A stretch of DNA of 64,000 nucleotides, from contig JASXSV010000002.1 of the NCBI GenBank assembly GCA_030674915.1, forward strand, positions 186,001 through 250,000, given 5' to 3'. Made by a program: the position numbers and the translations under genes. Shown piece after piece: positions 53,301 through 61,195 of this stretch; positions within the stretch are counted from its first letter, which is position 1; every line of letters begins with the position of its first letter. The stretch is from Candidatus Endonucleibacter bathymodioli (lineage in GTDB: Bacteria > Pseudomonadota > Gammaproteobacteria > Pseudomonadales > Endozoicomonadaceae). The notes below the pieces were generated by a model, which had not been told where the DNA came from, made no database searches, and worked only from the letters and a program-made list of their open reading frames with translations.

Positions 53301-54576
53301 TTAGGTTATCATTCTCTGCTGTTTGCTTTTTCAGCTCTGCTTCTATATCTTGCTTATCTTTTTTTGCTTGGGCAATCTGTTTTTCCGTGTTTTGGAGTTT
53401 TTCAGCGTGTTCGGCCATGATGGCCTGTGTATACTTGTTGATATCGGATATGGCTTTTTCTGTGAGATCTCTCTTAGTTTTTGCTGCGCTTAGCTGTTGA
53501 GATAAATCTGTGGCGCTTTCGTCAGTTTGGGATTCTGTGCTTACAGGTTGGACTGTTTTTTGTTTACTAGGCTTTAGTTCAGACTCGCCTTGCATAAGGT
53601 CTATCTGGGTACTATTGTGATCGATTGTCTCTGGCTGATGACTAGGGCTTGGTGATAATGGAAGAGATTGAGGCATTAACATCGACAATGGATTAGATAT
53701 TACAAACTGTGGTAATAGATTCTGCAAGCCCATAGGGCCTTCTGGTTGTGGTTGTTGTTTCATGTATTGGGCCATTGGGGAAAATAACAACGGTAAACCC
53801 TGGCCAGCGGGTAGTGGTTGTGACGGAAGCATATGAAAGCCGTGTTGTTGCGGCGTGGTGGGATTGGGATGCTGTAAACTTGGTTGAAGCATTGGTTGAG
53901 GCATTGGTTGGAGCATTGGTTGAGGAATTGCTTCTTGATCTTGCCAATTCATTGCAGGGTTATTCCATTGCTGGGGGATCGGTGTGTCCTTCCAGGCTAA
54001 TAAATCATTTAATCTAACGGGCATGGGCTGTATGATAGGGTGCATTATAGATTCTATAATATGCTGTGGTGCAGTACCATTAGGCATTTGCATTGCAAGT
54101 TGTGACAGTTGCTGTTGCTGCGTTCCTAAAGCGTTTAATAGGCCAAATGTGATATTGTTTTGATGTTGAGAAATTCGGCTCATGATATCCGTGTACCGAT
54201 TTTGTACGGCAGGGTGGCGAGGGAAATCTTTAAGGCTTATGGGTGGGCTACCATCCCTCGGCTGAAAAATGATTTCAAATTTACCTTGTGATTTACCTAA
54301 TATTGCAGGGAGAGCCGAGCATTGACTGCCAATATTGTTAATGTTTTGCATTGACAACTGCATTTCTTTTGGGAGATATTGAGCATCAGGTGTGTGTATT
54401 GATGGGTTTCTGTCGGCTACTGGTGTGCCAGAGAGGGGGGTGCTAAATTGAGGAATACTTGGTTTAACCAAGTCAGGGTTTTGCGTAGCGATATTTTGTG
54501 TATTTGGGCCTATAGGCTTTGTCTCTGACGGTGGTATTACGTTGTTGTTGTTGTTGTTGGGGCCTATGGTGTTCAT
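44386..54576 (-). CDS. Giant coiled-coil protein with C-terminal SF2 helicase-like ATPase (giant B)
   Basis: 3396 residues in one frame, paralogous to giant A in layout and local sequence (the N-terminal FQPRDGSPPISL matches FQQPNGSPIMIA of giant A). Residues 1-350 are Asn/Gln/Pro-rich, with MLQPMPQP-type repeats. Coiled coil covers ~360-1240, including a Lys-Ala-Glu repeat block at ~1005-1215. The ATPase region has LRPNQLKAVPD, Walker A MEGTGGGKS (~2348), FGDEC (~2508), GLSATKG (motif III, ~2562) and EQWLGRGTRSSEEP (~2762), a good QxxGRxxR motif VI. There is no signal peptide. It is the first gene of a two-gene operon, divergent from the type I exporter. The ribosome site is weak. Function unknown; two >10-kb frames kept intact amid pseudogenes imply selection. 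Confidence 0.88.
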   Translation of the reverse strand: MNTIGPNNNNNNVIPPSETKPIGPNTQNIATQNPDLVKPSIPQFSTPLSGTPVADRNPSIHTPDAQYLPKEMQLSMQNINNIGSQCSALPAILGKSQGKFEIIFQPRDGSPPISLKDFPRHPAVQNRYTDIMSRISQHQNNITFGLLNALGTQQQQLSQLAMQMPNGTAPQHIIESIMHPIIQPMPVRLNDLLAWKDTPIPQQWNNPAMNWQDQEAIPQPMLQPMPQPMLQPSLQHPNPTTPQQHGFHMLPSQPLPAGQGLPLLFSPMAQYMKQQPQPEGPMGLQNLLPQFVISNPLSMLMPQSLPLSPSPSHQPETIDHNSTQIDLMQGESELKPSKQKTVQPVSTESQTDESATDLSQQLSAAKTKRDLTEKAISDINKYTQAIMAEHAEKLQNTEKQIAQAKKDKQDIEAELKKQTAENDNLRSTITTTPKKEETQSIATSTDECPPDTVTVQLNAIQNTLGDILENKDTYDLNAEIKDILAKIENITENNDPLSGINKKYLDILKKIVKELELGLENLSSITKANTTLQELQNQLSDMEQIPNTITHQIKEINSLKEQALENIKQAHSNHAQSDTYIQAATENITSARQILTDASDEHSTSNDLTTAAIQDLTLSLDKTQGYINTSENDINTFKELQNKIHALEETSIKEGNAHDSVVNELNKLKEQMQDIHNNPDTIPAYLTKLNKQTTDIRNTLLTSIANRNKPEGEGEGEGENTNYDIKDIIENIERVQSELKNIMPENTPDDSIITNMKDSAANISTCAKSALRMFEKIDDNSEQKQNLQTALTTAENKNNTLAESLLEIKGTTTYTDSMIQKLRDALQNDNITEQNTILEVKEVIQALQSNDTTPTETTNNIIVIAQHISNNLIDIEKYKNNIGELTIKNEQLTNDINTAAEKETIASKKEILANEQIEQAQKVSKLITEQSGYLFFTIEENINNIEKLKRLQEQLPEKKRGIFSAIAQINDNNDTKDLKELAEKTLSEADKLIATLINTAEIQEQEETAKAEEEIVDKDNAEKNAEKEKLAQEQAEKEKTKKAEEERLAEEAEAEKTAKAAKAAKAEEERLAEEAEAEKTKKAAAEKLEKDKAEQSEQAKKEEHAKAEEERLAEKAETEKAAAEKLEKDKAEQSEKAKEEEHAKAEEERLAEKAETEKAEKAAAEKLEKDKAEQSEKAKEEEHAKAEKDKLAQEQADKETAEKAAKAKEEEHAKAEKDKLILSSTNDFASSMRHYADDSETLANSISNELTAHEKSGPVSAHFTEYAKNINQLVKNITITWHKTQHELSTIEDNYTSPSSTMDIPPDHLETNKDKMVLLRKYESNLNDDLNQISELVNKIEVEHQENTSPDEDGNENQHITLISSLTSDFSKLRQKERTEYTDRVTTISKNIFDSTSCTENKLFTNEKGSSDAYNNISSITATTQKQNDSGKSTHSCITDVINKKHESLPASTFESAITRHLMTPEFKASETWSSINQVVLTPHLTSSTKNDIEDQNPHINGYLSGKVIAASLTAMRIHLYKHSKDADPDTLRNLRSESQKFINLVNPENWGNDKHGKKKSSYISTNAKKWITDYCKITETEIDTHFSTKIGSARAKEIIQTQDNSYSNLNKKITDHNCTSETDEIKVLFKKNPELSKRWLENIIALKKVVLPNKTTLENSVYQLYTQRSIRRLLNEFDIRQQYTVASFLKATMDDIASGDSGILPHLKDYHTTDKTKEGMSKSDALANSVDAFIQIENSLSTKPEIFLRGVTTSTPTQKNNKLIKKDHDEQETLDKFKNTQLAIFKSLSTNSDSGEDLLTLTSGVLRQAFNKDLSAIKFTATGDVYINLDKNNNFTDQGITFRTNMEGNPIEILELRGSTWEVSPAFLLNHPNVTIPFKDATASYIPIVNKDKTTGNESEGLLYIDDDTCYLYTLNDQDQWRCRPVGAQTPDHHAEQKISGYIKLAAATNAKSITQGTQPTEEIKQAFKAYCDLRKLTQDASALTKFRTFCDKGMIQKLTNGFSWMTTSNKSKALNNVRYEINKLTIASMKNSDAYSLFEVKHTTQLPKGAVYTNHPAIIQLQKKLNSQQHGSTFKIIHATRSNNNFPASSLTPAFQLCEQEYIEHLKNEDNDDLIHHMEACNTKFKYGFLKQAETYDAATINVSAKDKNLDDNILAIKRIHSKLSSHKNSLSMASSQIYETLKNTLKTSPMNLSDVDDARKLWIQGKGPTFSHDADQLAYSQNMWHLGQLNWTANQIAVCNKMLTKHEADLAALETIRLSEPGRFKKLAQNLNINLAKITTHITGILSTLDAVGTTENATSCSLYEFLEDRNIQLRPNQLKAVPDLMLRQSNAIINNQKDSMFLMEGTGGGKSLCLEAMVSSSINSMSTTPPENQRRRPILIIAPDNNAKQLYQAIGLNEQRQERQLQQIQIIQELKHSNDKKTWWHNTQHLKSIQNQLLGINKKTVDTEINNEIQKNRSACLLSFSEFQVLQHGVTTALQDSNTPAEAKKLLNEINDSLINGVLFGDECISGILPYTKSDENEILENVNSTLPNDSSIKAHDLTEAFTGVVSNSFIFTGLSATKGTPLMGAIIAQKGSHSETASELQENILTTRLRASSRISRARILRVSNDESAAIEVVNHLSSTQGVTILDTAENEDKAQNLHSNTGKHWGDLMSKARSNKWSDHADSFKMGYINDDGKSMLYDKNNPRYNNKHAYGGALTNAENKLLRSTGAPKMDNTLTLDQGVGSDPIQGLDTAFMITGVFGSTEYGRFDLVEQWLGRGTRSSEEPYTLQSIYLTVTDDDIKKIKQKHQGPDNTRIKELINNYDTSNTSVITASANLEKELKSIHNSKVKSMLSELSKQPLDTLLTNDLTRDTQIKRLTAAAEKSCNTLKSSMQEKQYTAALDALQKYIIAEEIYQLDAKILLFAEIASRDATTYTKSHEDSAIIGQTDSIYKSLFANEKHWMDTEAINIVDKHSRTAYNKMKENFTTILSPEKLTDQKRQLHFKLIELKQKLHNSLISNEDQNRILPAGFLRLTSEEEQFTYIENNLPSLLSFYTNNTLPAHIKNRTQVTESWSVIIPILKTISKHNASTTTLDDTYASYINNMKANITNIDRRTTPPGTTIDNTNSLIQASNLSANIATAMDLARTKTQEVTTNKSSIQTYTDAQAKICLQLRSFILKTRKSLASFRKHQWSATINKSNAPLNNNGEKKLDSILPLDSTKMNELSVDPIIEDIKEAISISLKEVSKSVNVSTPSAQGYQAAETMNSILSAYPLPTLRPHVTPAPIFTIKGKNKMEVVCSKNCNNKLEFVMRHVDTKEKDATFSKNSLPLFIPLELTNAITELKRATKEKELTLINDEKLATTMDSITKQITTDITSAYTDFIADTLVVEANTAEQLVNQQKTLQQN
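50930..51560 (-). repeat. Imperfect internal repeats encoding Lys-Ala-Glu coiled coil
   Basis: At least eight imperfect copies of an array built on KAEEERLAEEAEAEKT, KAAAEKLEKDKAEQSE and KAKEEEHA. At DNA level they show recurring CGGCCTTC, TCTTCTTCGG and TTTTTCTGCTGCGGCC blocks. The repeats extend the coiled coil of giant B and resemble TolA-like Ala-Lys-Glu helices. Copy number is likely variable. The Ser/Leu/Arg-rich plus-strand frames over this block are shadows. Confidence 0.85.
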
Positions 54577-55640
54577 TGCTCTAGTCCGTTGTTGTTATAT
54601 TCACATAAATTTAAGTATAGACACTACAAGTGGGGAAATACAAAGCCATGTTGACGTATTGGTGTGATGGGTTAACTAGTCATTAAGACATAAATGATGA
54701 GCAATGTTCGTGATGACTGGGTAAACAGAAAAATTCAAAATATAAAAAGCAGGAGTGCAGGCCATAGGATACAAGAATAGAGAGAGATGTACTTTTATTT
54801 GTGTGGGGGTTGAATATTTATTTGTCTGATGTAGATAATTGCATATTCATAACTCAAACAGGGAGAATTTTTTATTAGATATTTTATTTCTGGCGTTACT
54901 ATATGTAACAGCAAGGACGTTATTGTTCTTTAATTAGTTTTTATGAATAATACATGTTTGCAATCCTGTGGTTTCGAATTATAATGAAAGTTATAGTGTT
55001 TGTATATAATACAGTTTTTGGTAATAAGTTTAATCTTTGAGAAAAACAGAACGCTGGTATAATAAGGATCTTTTCTTACCAGCTGCACTATTGGGAAAGT
55101 AGTGATAAAAAGCCGTATGAAACGTAATAATGTTAGATCATGAAAGGATGTTCTGGTTTATTTATTGGGCTAAATCTCAATAAACTAATGTTGTAGTATT
55201 TTGATGGTTTCGAGCAATAAATATTGCAAGCGCTAACCTATTATTGGTTGCAGAGATTACATAAATGGGCCGTATATTTATTAGCTCCTGCAACTGTATG
55301 GCATGTGTGTGAGTCAGTATGGGGCGAGACTATAATAACCATGTACGATACTTTGTCAGATGGTATTTACCAACAGGTATTGAGTTTGATTAAGTGACAG
55401 ATGATTAAATAGTCACCTGAAAATTAGAGACTGTCGATTACCAAGAGAATTATTGAAATGTATGCAAGTATGCTTAGTTGTAGAATAAATATTTTATAAT
55501 TACTTTATGAATGTTTTTTGGAAGTGCATAAATTTCAGTATACTGGATAAGGGTATTAATTAGTCCAGCTGCTAATAGACTGTTAGGGAAAATCCACATT
55601 TATTCGGTTGAGTAGTACGATAATAATATTTGAGGTTGTC
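54577..55640. other. Divergent ~1-kb intergenic region between giant B and the exporter genes
   Basis: Very AT-rich, no gene. It should hold the promoters of both divergent transcription units. An inverted repeat GCTGGTA..TACCAGC at 55053-55083 (17-nt spacing) is the only clear symmetry. It could be an operator or a hairpin and is unassigned. Its size is well above normal for this window's promoters, suggesting regulation or a lost gene. Confidence 0.5.
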
Positions 55641-57806
55641 ATGAACTCAGTACCGACTAAAGACTCTTGGGGTGCCTCTGGCAAGCCATGCTCTCGAGCT
55701 GACCCCCTGCTTGATTGTCTTAAAATTTTAACTAGATATTATGGCAATCCTTATTCCTCTCAATCGCTTACTGTAGGGCTACCATTAGAAAATGGTGCGT
55801 TAACACCGGAGCTTTTTATTCGTGCGGCTGAGAGAGCTAGCCTCTCATCAAAACTTAAGGTCAGAAAGTTATCTGATATTTCATCGCTTGTTGTTCCTGC
55901 TGTTTTACTCATGAAAGAAAGAAAAGCGTGTATTTTACTCAGTATTGATAATGATACTAATCAGGCAACAATTATTTCCCCTGATTCTGAAGATGGAGAG
56001 CAAAGCATTTCGTTAGATAATCTAACTAAGTATTATGATGGTAGTGCTATTTACGTAAGAGAAAAGCACAGGTACGACATGCGCACTCCTCAGAGTCTTA
56101 ATGTGCGCTCACGTCATTGGTTTTGGGGAACGATTCTGGGTTCTTGGAGGATTTATAGGGATGTTATTGTGGCATCTCTTCTTATTAATATATTTGTCCT
56201 TGTCAGTCCGATGTTCACCATGAACGTTTATGATCGGGTAGTACCAAATGCTGCATTTGATACTTTATGGGTGCTAGCTTTGGGAGCATTTATTATTTTT
56301 TCTTTTGACTTGGTAATGAAAACAATTCGTGGGTATTTCATTGATCTTGCAGGTAAAAAATCTGACATATTGATTTCTTCAAGAGTAATGGAGCGAGTGC
56401 TTGGTCTTAAAATGTCTGCCAAGCCTGTTTCGGTTGGTTCGTTTGCAAAAAATCTACAAGACTTTGACTCTATTCGTGACTTTATCACATCATCCACGAT
56501 CGCAGCGTTAGTGGACTTGCCGTTTACACTAATTATCCTCATCGTTATAGCTATTCTTGGTGGTCCAATTGTAATAATTCCTATTACAGGGATGATTATT
56601 ATTGGTATTTATAGTTGTGCCATTCAAGGGCCTTTAAAGAACTCTGTAGAGAAAACATTGAGATCAGGATCTCAAAAGAATGCAGTATTGATTGAAAGTC
56701 TTTCGGGAATGGAAACAATAAAAATTGCTCAAGCAGAGGGTGAAATTCAACGTAGATGGGAAAAAGTAGTGGGTCATATTGCAACATGGAACGTTAAAAC
56801 TAAATTGTTGAGTGCTTCCGCATCAAATTTTAGTGCTTACATTCAGCAACTCACAACAGTATGTAATGTAATAGGAGGCGTTTATCTTATTACGGATGGT
56901 GCGCTAAGTATGGGGGGGCTTATTGCCATCTCCATGCTTTCTGGCCGTTGCCTTGCACCAATGGCTATGGTTGCAAACTTGGCTACTCGCTACAATCAGG
57001 CAAAGTCTGCGCTGAGTGGACTTAATGAAGTTATGCAGATGCCAATAGAGCGCCCGAATGATAGGAATTTCAGCCATAGACCTGACTTAAAAGGGGATTT
57101 GGAATTTGACAGTGTTAGTTTCAAATACCCTGGAGAAGAGGTTCATGCTATACGGGATGTGTCATTAAAAATTAAAGCAGGGGAAAGGGTGGGCATAATC
57201 GGGCGCATCGGTTCTGGAAAAACAACACTTGGGAAAATGATACTTAATCTTTATGAACCTGAGGCAGGAGCCATTAGAGCGGATGGTATTGATTTAAGGC
57301 AGATAAACCCCAGTGATTTGCGTAGATGTATTGGTTGCGTTTCTCAAGACATAATTTTGTTTTTTGGTAGCATCAAAGACAATATTGTCTTTGGTGCTAG
57401 CTATGTGGATGACGAGATGCTATTAAGGGCAGCTGAAATTTCCGGAGTTACGGAATTTTCTAATAAGCATCCTTTGGGGCTCGATATGAATGTTGGTGAA
57501 CGAGGACAAAATCTTTCCGGAGGACAGCGTCAAAGTATTGCTATAGCACGGGCTTTGCTAATGGATCCGTCAATTCTTGTACTGGATGAACCAACAAGTG
57601 CTATGGATAACACCACCGAGCTTAGGATTAAGAGTCAATTAACAAATGATGATAAAAATAAAACTTTAATTTTGATCACGCATAAGGCTTCAATGCTAGA
57701 GTTGGTCGATAGAATAATTGTTGTTGATGGAGGTCATATTATCGCTGATGATTCAAAGGAACGGATACTTACTGCGTTAAAGTTGGGTAAGCTAAAAATG
57801 AGTTAG
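55641..57806 (+). CDS. Type I secretion ABC exporter with degenerate C39-like domain (LapB/HlyB type)
   Basis: 721 residues from ATG 55641 (GAGG five bases upstream). The frame is open to a TTG at 55608 with no support. The N-terminal ~130 residues are a C39-like domain. Where bacteriocin exporters have DCGxACL, this has DPLLDCL, so the catalytic Cys is replaced by Pro and the domain should bind rather than cleave substrate, as in HlyB/LapB. A six-helix membrane domain follows, then the nucleotide-binding domain: Walker A GRIGSGKTT (~521), signature LSGGQRQ (~624), Walker B SILVLDEP and H-loop ITHKAS. It would drive one-step export with the next gene and an unlinked TolC-like channel. Confidence 0.92.
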   Translation: MNSVPTKDSWGASGKPCSRADPLLDCLKILTRYYGNPYSSQSLTVGLPLENGALTPELFIRAAERASLSSKLKVRKLSDISSLVVPAVLLMKERKACILLSIDNDTNQATIISPDSEDGEQSISLDNLTKYYDGSAIYVREKHRYDMRTPQSLNVRSRHWFWGTILGSWRIYRDVIVASLLINIFVLVSPMFTMNVYDRVVPNAAFDTLWVLALGAFIIFSFDLVMKTIRGYFIDLAGKKSDILISSRVMERVLGLKMSAKPVSVGSFAKNLQDFDSIRDFITSSTIAALVDLPFTLIILIVIAILGGPIVIIPITGMIIIGIYSCAIQGPLKNSVEKTLRSGSQKNAVLIESLSGMETIKIAQAEGEIQRRWEKVVGHIATWNVKTKLLSASASNFSAYIQQLTTVCNVIGGVYLITDGALSMGGLIAISMLSGRCLAPMAMVANLATRYNQAKSALSGLNEVMQMPIERPNDRNFSHRPDLKGDLEFDSVSFKYPGEEVHAIRDVSLKIKAGERVGIIGRIGSGKTTLGKMILNLYEPEAGAIRADGIDLRQINPSDLRRCIGCVSQDIILFFGSIKDNIVFGASYVDDEMLLRAAEISGVTEFSNKHPLGLDMNVGERGQNLSGGQRQSIAIARALLMDPSILVLDEPTSAMDNTTELRIKSQLTNDDKNKTLILITHKASMLELVDRIIVVDGGHIIADDSKERILTALKLGKLKMS

Positions 57807-57815
57807 GATTGGATT

Positions 57816-59282
57816 ATGAAAAAAAGTATGGATAATAAAAAAACTCAGTCTATGCCTGTGGAGGCATCTGATCACAAAAAAGGAGGCCCAGTGCATGAGT
57901 CGTTTGGAAAACTATTGCACAATACGGAGGATCAGCTTCTTTCCGGAGACTTGGGTGATATTCAGAAAAATGCCAATGCTGAAGACCTGGAGTTTATGTC
58001 TGATACCAGCGCTGCCATGCTTATTCGAACACCAAAAGGTGGGCGTGTACTTATTGGTGTCATGTTTCTGGCTATAGTTTCAGCTATTGTGTGGGCGAGC
58101 TTTGCGCAGTTGGATGAAATAACCCGAGGCAGTGGAAAAATTATTCCATCTTCGCGTTTGCAGATTATTCAAAACCTTGAAGGTGGCATTCTTAAAGAGT
58201 TATATGTAAAAGAAGGTCAGTGGGTGTTAGCGGGAGACGCCCTTTTGCAGCTAGATGATACTCAGTTCAGAGCATCGTTTCGGGAGGGGGCTGTTGAGTA
58301 TTATGGTGGTCTGGCAAAAGCGTACAGATTAAAAGCAGAGCTGTCAGGAGAGAAACTAGTTTTTCCAGCAGTGCTTGATAAGTATGAGAATTATACTTCA
58401 AGAGAAAGAGATGTTTATGGCCAGCGTGCTAAAGCGCTTCAGGGCGAGCTTAATATACTAGGAAAGCAAGCTGTACAGGCTTATCACGCACTTACCTCGA
58501 CCCATGCCCGGTATGAGTTTTTATCGAAAGGCTACCAGTTGGGCGCAAAAGAGTTGGCTCTAACTAGGCCGTTGGCAGAACAAGGTGTCATTTCTCAAGT
58601 GGAATTATTGCAGCTTGAGCAAAAAGTGAATGATCTTGATGCGGAGCGACGCATGGTTGAACTGTCGTCACCAAAGCTTAAAGCAGCTTATGAAGAAGTC
58701 ATAGCCAAAAAAGAGGAAGTTGCTATGAAATTTCGTGAAGAAGTGGTGGAAGAATTAAAAGATATTGAGATTGATATTGGGCAATTGGCTGCAATTCAGG
58801 CAGGTATGCAAGATCAGATGACACGCACATTGGTTCTTGCTCCGTTGACAGGAATTATCAAGAAAATTGATGTAACCACCATTGGCGGAGTTGTTCAGGC
58901 AGGCATGAAATTGATGGAAATTGTACCTGTTGAAGATTCTTTGCTGGTGGAAATTAATATTCAGCCAAAAGATATTGGGTTTCTTCGACACGGGATGAGG
59001 GCTGTCGTTAAATTAACTGCTTATGATTATGCTATTTATGGGGGGCTTGAGGGGGTTGTCGAACATATTAGTGCGGATACCATTCGAAATAAGGATGAGG
59101 AGAGTTTTTATGTTGTTCGCATTCGAACCACCAAAAGTTATCTGGGACACACAAGTGAGGAGATGAAAATAATCCCAGGCATGCGAACTAGTGTTGATAT
59201 TATTACGGGCCAAAAGACAGTTATGCAGTATTTGCTAAAGCCTGTGTTAAGAGCGCAACAAAATGCACTGACCGAACGCTAG
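57816..59282 (+). CDS. HlyD-family periplasmic adaptor of the type I exporter
   Basis: 488 residues, starting 9 nt after the exporter gene, so cotranscribed. A cytoplasmic N-terminus of ~75 residues is followed by one membrane anchor (about 77-97, VLIGVMFLAIVSAIVWASFA). Then come the lipoyl-like half-motif (NLEGGILKELYVKEGQWVL), a long helical hairpin with coiled-coil pattern (200-320), the second lipoyl half (TLVLAPLTGIIKKI) and a beta-barrel end (GMRAVVKLTAYDYAIYGG). It joins the ABC exporter to the outer-membrane channel. AGGATTGG precedes the ATG. No tolC-like gene is in the window. Confidence 0.93.
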   Translation: MKKSMDNKKTQSMPVEASDHKKGGPVHESFGKLLHNTEDQLLSGDLGDIQKNANAEDLEFMSDTSAAMLIRTPKGGRVLIGVMFLAIVSAIVWASFAQLDEITRGSGKIIPSSRLQIIQNLEGGILKELYVKEGQWVLAGDALLQLDDTQFRASFREGAVEYYGGLAKAYRLKAELSGEKLVFPAVLDKYENYTSRERDVYGQRAKALQGELNILGKQAVQAYHALTSTHARYEFLSKGYQLGAKELALTRPLAEQGVISQVELLQLEQKVNDLDAERRMVELSSPKLKAAYEEVIAKKEEVAMKFREEVVEELKDIEIDIGQLAAIQAGMQDQMTRTLVLAPLTGIIKKIDVTTIGGVVQAGMKLMEIVPVEDSLLVEINIQPKDIGFLRHGMRAVVKLTAYDYAIYGGLEGVVEHISADTIRNKDEESFYVVRIRTTKSYLGHTSEEMKIIPGMRTSVDIITGQKTVMQYLLKPVLRAQQNALTER

Positions 59283-59572
59283 TGTTGTGTTAATTCTCTG
59301 TTTTGACCTGTTTAATGAAATTTATTTGAATGAATACCCAGCTCTTTGTGTCTCACAGAGAGTGCAGGGAATATTTAATCTGCGAACTGCTGTATTTCGG
59401 TGATTGATGATCACACCGCTCTAGCTATGAACGCAGTTTAGCAATACAGTATATATAAGGCACATGATAATGTGATACGTATTTCGCATAACTAAATGTG
59501 TTCAACGAGTGGCTATGTCGTTCGATTTTCATGAAAGACAAAAACCTAATATAGTATGGCAAAAGGACGGCC

Positions 59573-61009
59573 ATGAAGACTGATCTTGAAAATATCACCA
59601 CTATTCAAGCTCCTGTGCAGCATAATGCTGGGAAAGCTTATGTTGAACTACTGCAGCCTTTTGCATCTCAAAATACAGGCGACAGTAAGGTGTCTCATTT
59701 AAAATGGATATCAGGCAACGAAGTAGGAGTTAGTTTATCTCTGGGAGGTACTCAGCTGGAAATTGACCTTGATGCTTACGATTTCATTATTGAGGATAGC
59801 GCTGAGGAGCTACGCTATCAATATCGTATTGACACACACCATAGTAGTTATTCGCAAAACACTGTAACTATAACAATAAGGGCGGATGCGAATGACCATC
59901 CTGTTGTATTTTCGGCCATATTAACTACAGATGAGGCCTTGGATGCGGATACCGAACTTAACGAAACCACGTATGTAAGTGAATTTCAAGACCCCATATC
60001 AGAAGTGCCACCCAGCGAAGGCTTCTCTATTGTTGATACTGGTCAGGATAAAGCTGAACATACTATAAGCACGAGTGTTGAGCTCATGAGCGCAAACTTA
60101 AATGATGAGTATGAAGATGGGAGTGACTACGATTCAGGGCAAATTGATGGGGGTGAAGTAATAGATGGTTTAGAGCTAGAACCTGTGTCACCGGAAGAGG
60201 AATTGACAAGCTTGGTTGCGAGTTTGTCCGATGGAACAGAGAAGGAGTATCATGAGCTGTCAGAGTCTACGGATGGCCTGGAGCTGCTGGTAGAGCAGTT
60301 AGGGCGTGATCACGAAGTAGAAAGAAACTCTACTGACACCTTTCTGCAGGAACAGTCTGAGCAAGAGGAGAAGGTAAGCCCTATTTTATGTCAGGAAATG
60401 ATGATTGCTAGTGCTGAGAATTATGTCTTTGAGCTTGCCGACTTCGATCCCAAGGGGCATGGTTTGGAAGCAGTTCGTCTGGATGGAATTCCTGAAAAAG
60501 GACATTTGTTGTATAATAAAGAACCTGTCATTGTTGGGCAAGAGATCCCCAGACTAGATCTGTTAACAGGGAGGTTGAGATTTGAGTCGTGTGGTGAGCA
60601 TTCAACGTCAGGGGAGATGCGTTTTTTATACTCTGTTTGTTATAAGGGGCAAACATTTGATGCTCAAATGAATTCAGACCCATCTGTGCATGTTTCACTA
60701 TCTATAGACGTGACGGCTAATATTAGTAATGTTCTTGTGGCAAGCGGTAATATTGGCCTCTGTACGGATGATCTAGCAACTGTAGAGTTGATTTCTGGAA
60801 CAGTAGATGGGTTATATGGAGCTCTTACAATTAACAGTAATGGTTACTGGAGCTATGAAGCCGATAGCTCGCAGCCTGCTCTTGTTCAGTTAGGAGAAGG
60901 TGAGTTTTTGTACGAGAGAATACTTGTTTCGGCAGAGCATGGGCATTCTTGTATCATATCTCTTACAATAATAGGGCCGTGGGGCGAAGCACAGATAGTG
61001 ATAAAGTGA
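59573..61009 (+). CDS. VCBS/cadherin-like domain protein, candidate type I secretion substrate
   Basis: 478 residues, strongly acidic in the middle (~150-270, Glu/Asp/Ser-rich). AAGGACGG precedes the ATG. The C-terminal ~75 residues fit a VCBS-type beta domain (VELISGTVDGLYGALTINSN, then GYWSYEAD and ERILVSAEHG). An earlier segment (ASAENYVFELADFDPKGHG, RLDGIPEKGHLLY) has the Ig-like flavour of RapA2/cadherin repeats. It has no Sec signal, no GGxGxD RTX repeats and no membrane anchor. It lies 290 bp after the adaptor on the same strand, and its domain type is typical of adhesins carried by LapB/LapC-like exporters. Small for an adhesin; a linker protein of the system is the alternative. Confidence 0.65.
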   Translation: MKTDLENITTIQAPVQHNAGKAYVELLQPFASQNTGDSKVSHLKWISGNEVGVSLSLGGTQLEIDLDAYDFIIEDSAEELRYQYRIDTHHSSYSQNTVTITIRADANDHPVVFSAILTTDEALDADTELNETTYVSEFQDPISEVPPSEGFSIVDTGQDKAEHTISTSVELMSANLNDEYEDGSDYDSGQIDGGEVIDGLELEPVSPEEELTSLVASLSDGTEKEYHELSESTDGLELLVEQLGRDHEVERNSTDTFLQEQSEQEEKVSPILCQEMMIASAENYVFELADFDPKGHGLEAVRLDGIPEKGHLLYNKEPVIVGQEIPRLDLLTGRLRFESCGEHSTSGEMRFLYSVCYKGQTFDAQMNSDPSVHVSLSIDVTANISNVLVASGNIGLCTDDLATVELISGTVDGLYGALTINSNGYWSYEADSSQPALVQLGEGEFLYERILVSAEHGHSCIISLTIIGPWGEAQIVIK

Positions 61010-61195
61010 TGTCTATACAATCCACTGTTACAGTGTGCGTAGGAGACAAGCGAGCGAAGTCCTATAAGCCTACGAGTAGTAGGCAATTTGGGGGAGTGAG
61101 AGTAGTCAAGAGCGGTAGACCTTCTATGGGTATAGGTTTAGGGAAAGTGTTTTTTTGCTATTGATCCTAATTATTTTCGTTTTTTAAACAGCTTC

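Noticed and set aside
33414..54576. Giant proteins as RTX toxins or adhesins
   Set aside because: No GGxGxD nonapeptides, no Ig-like repeats, and a helicase-like ATPase at the C-terminal side.
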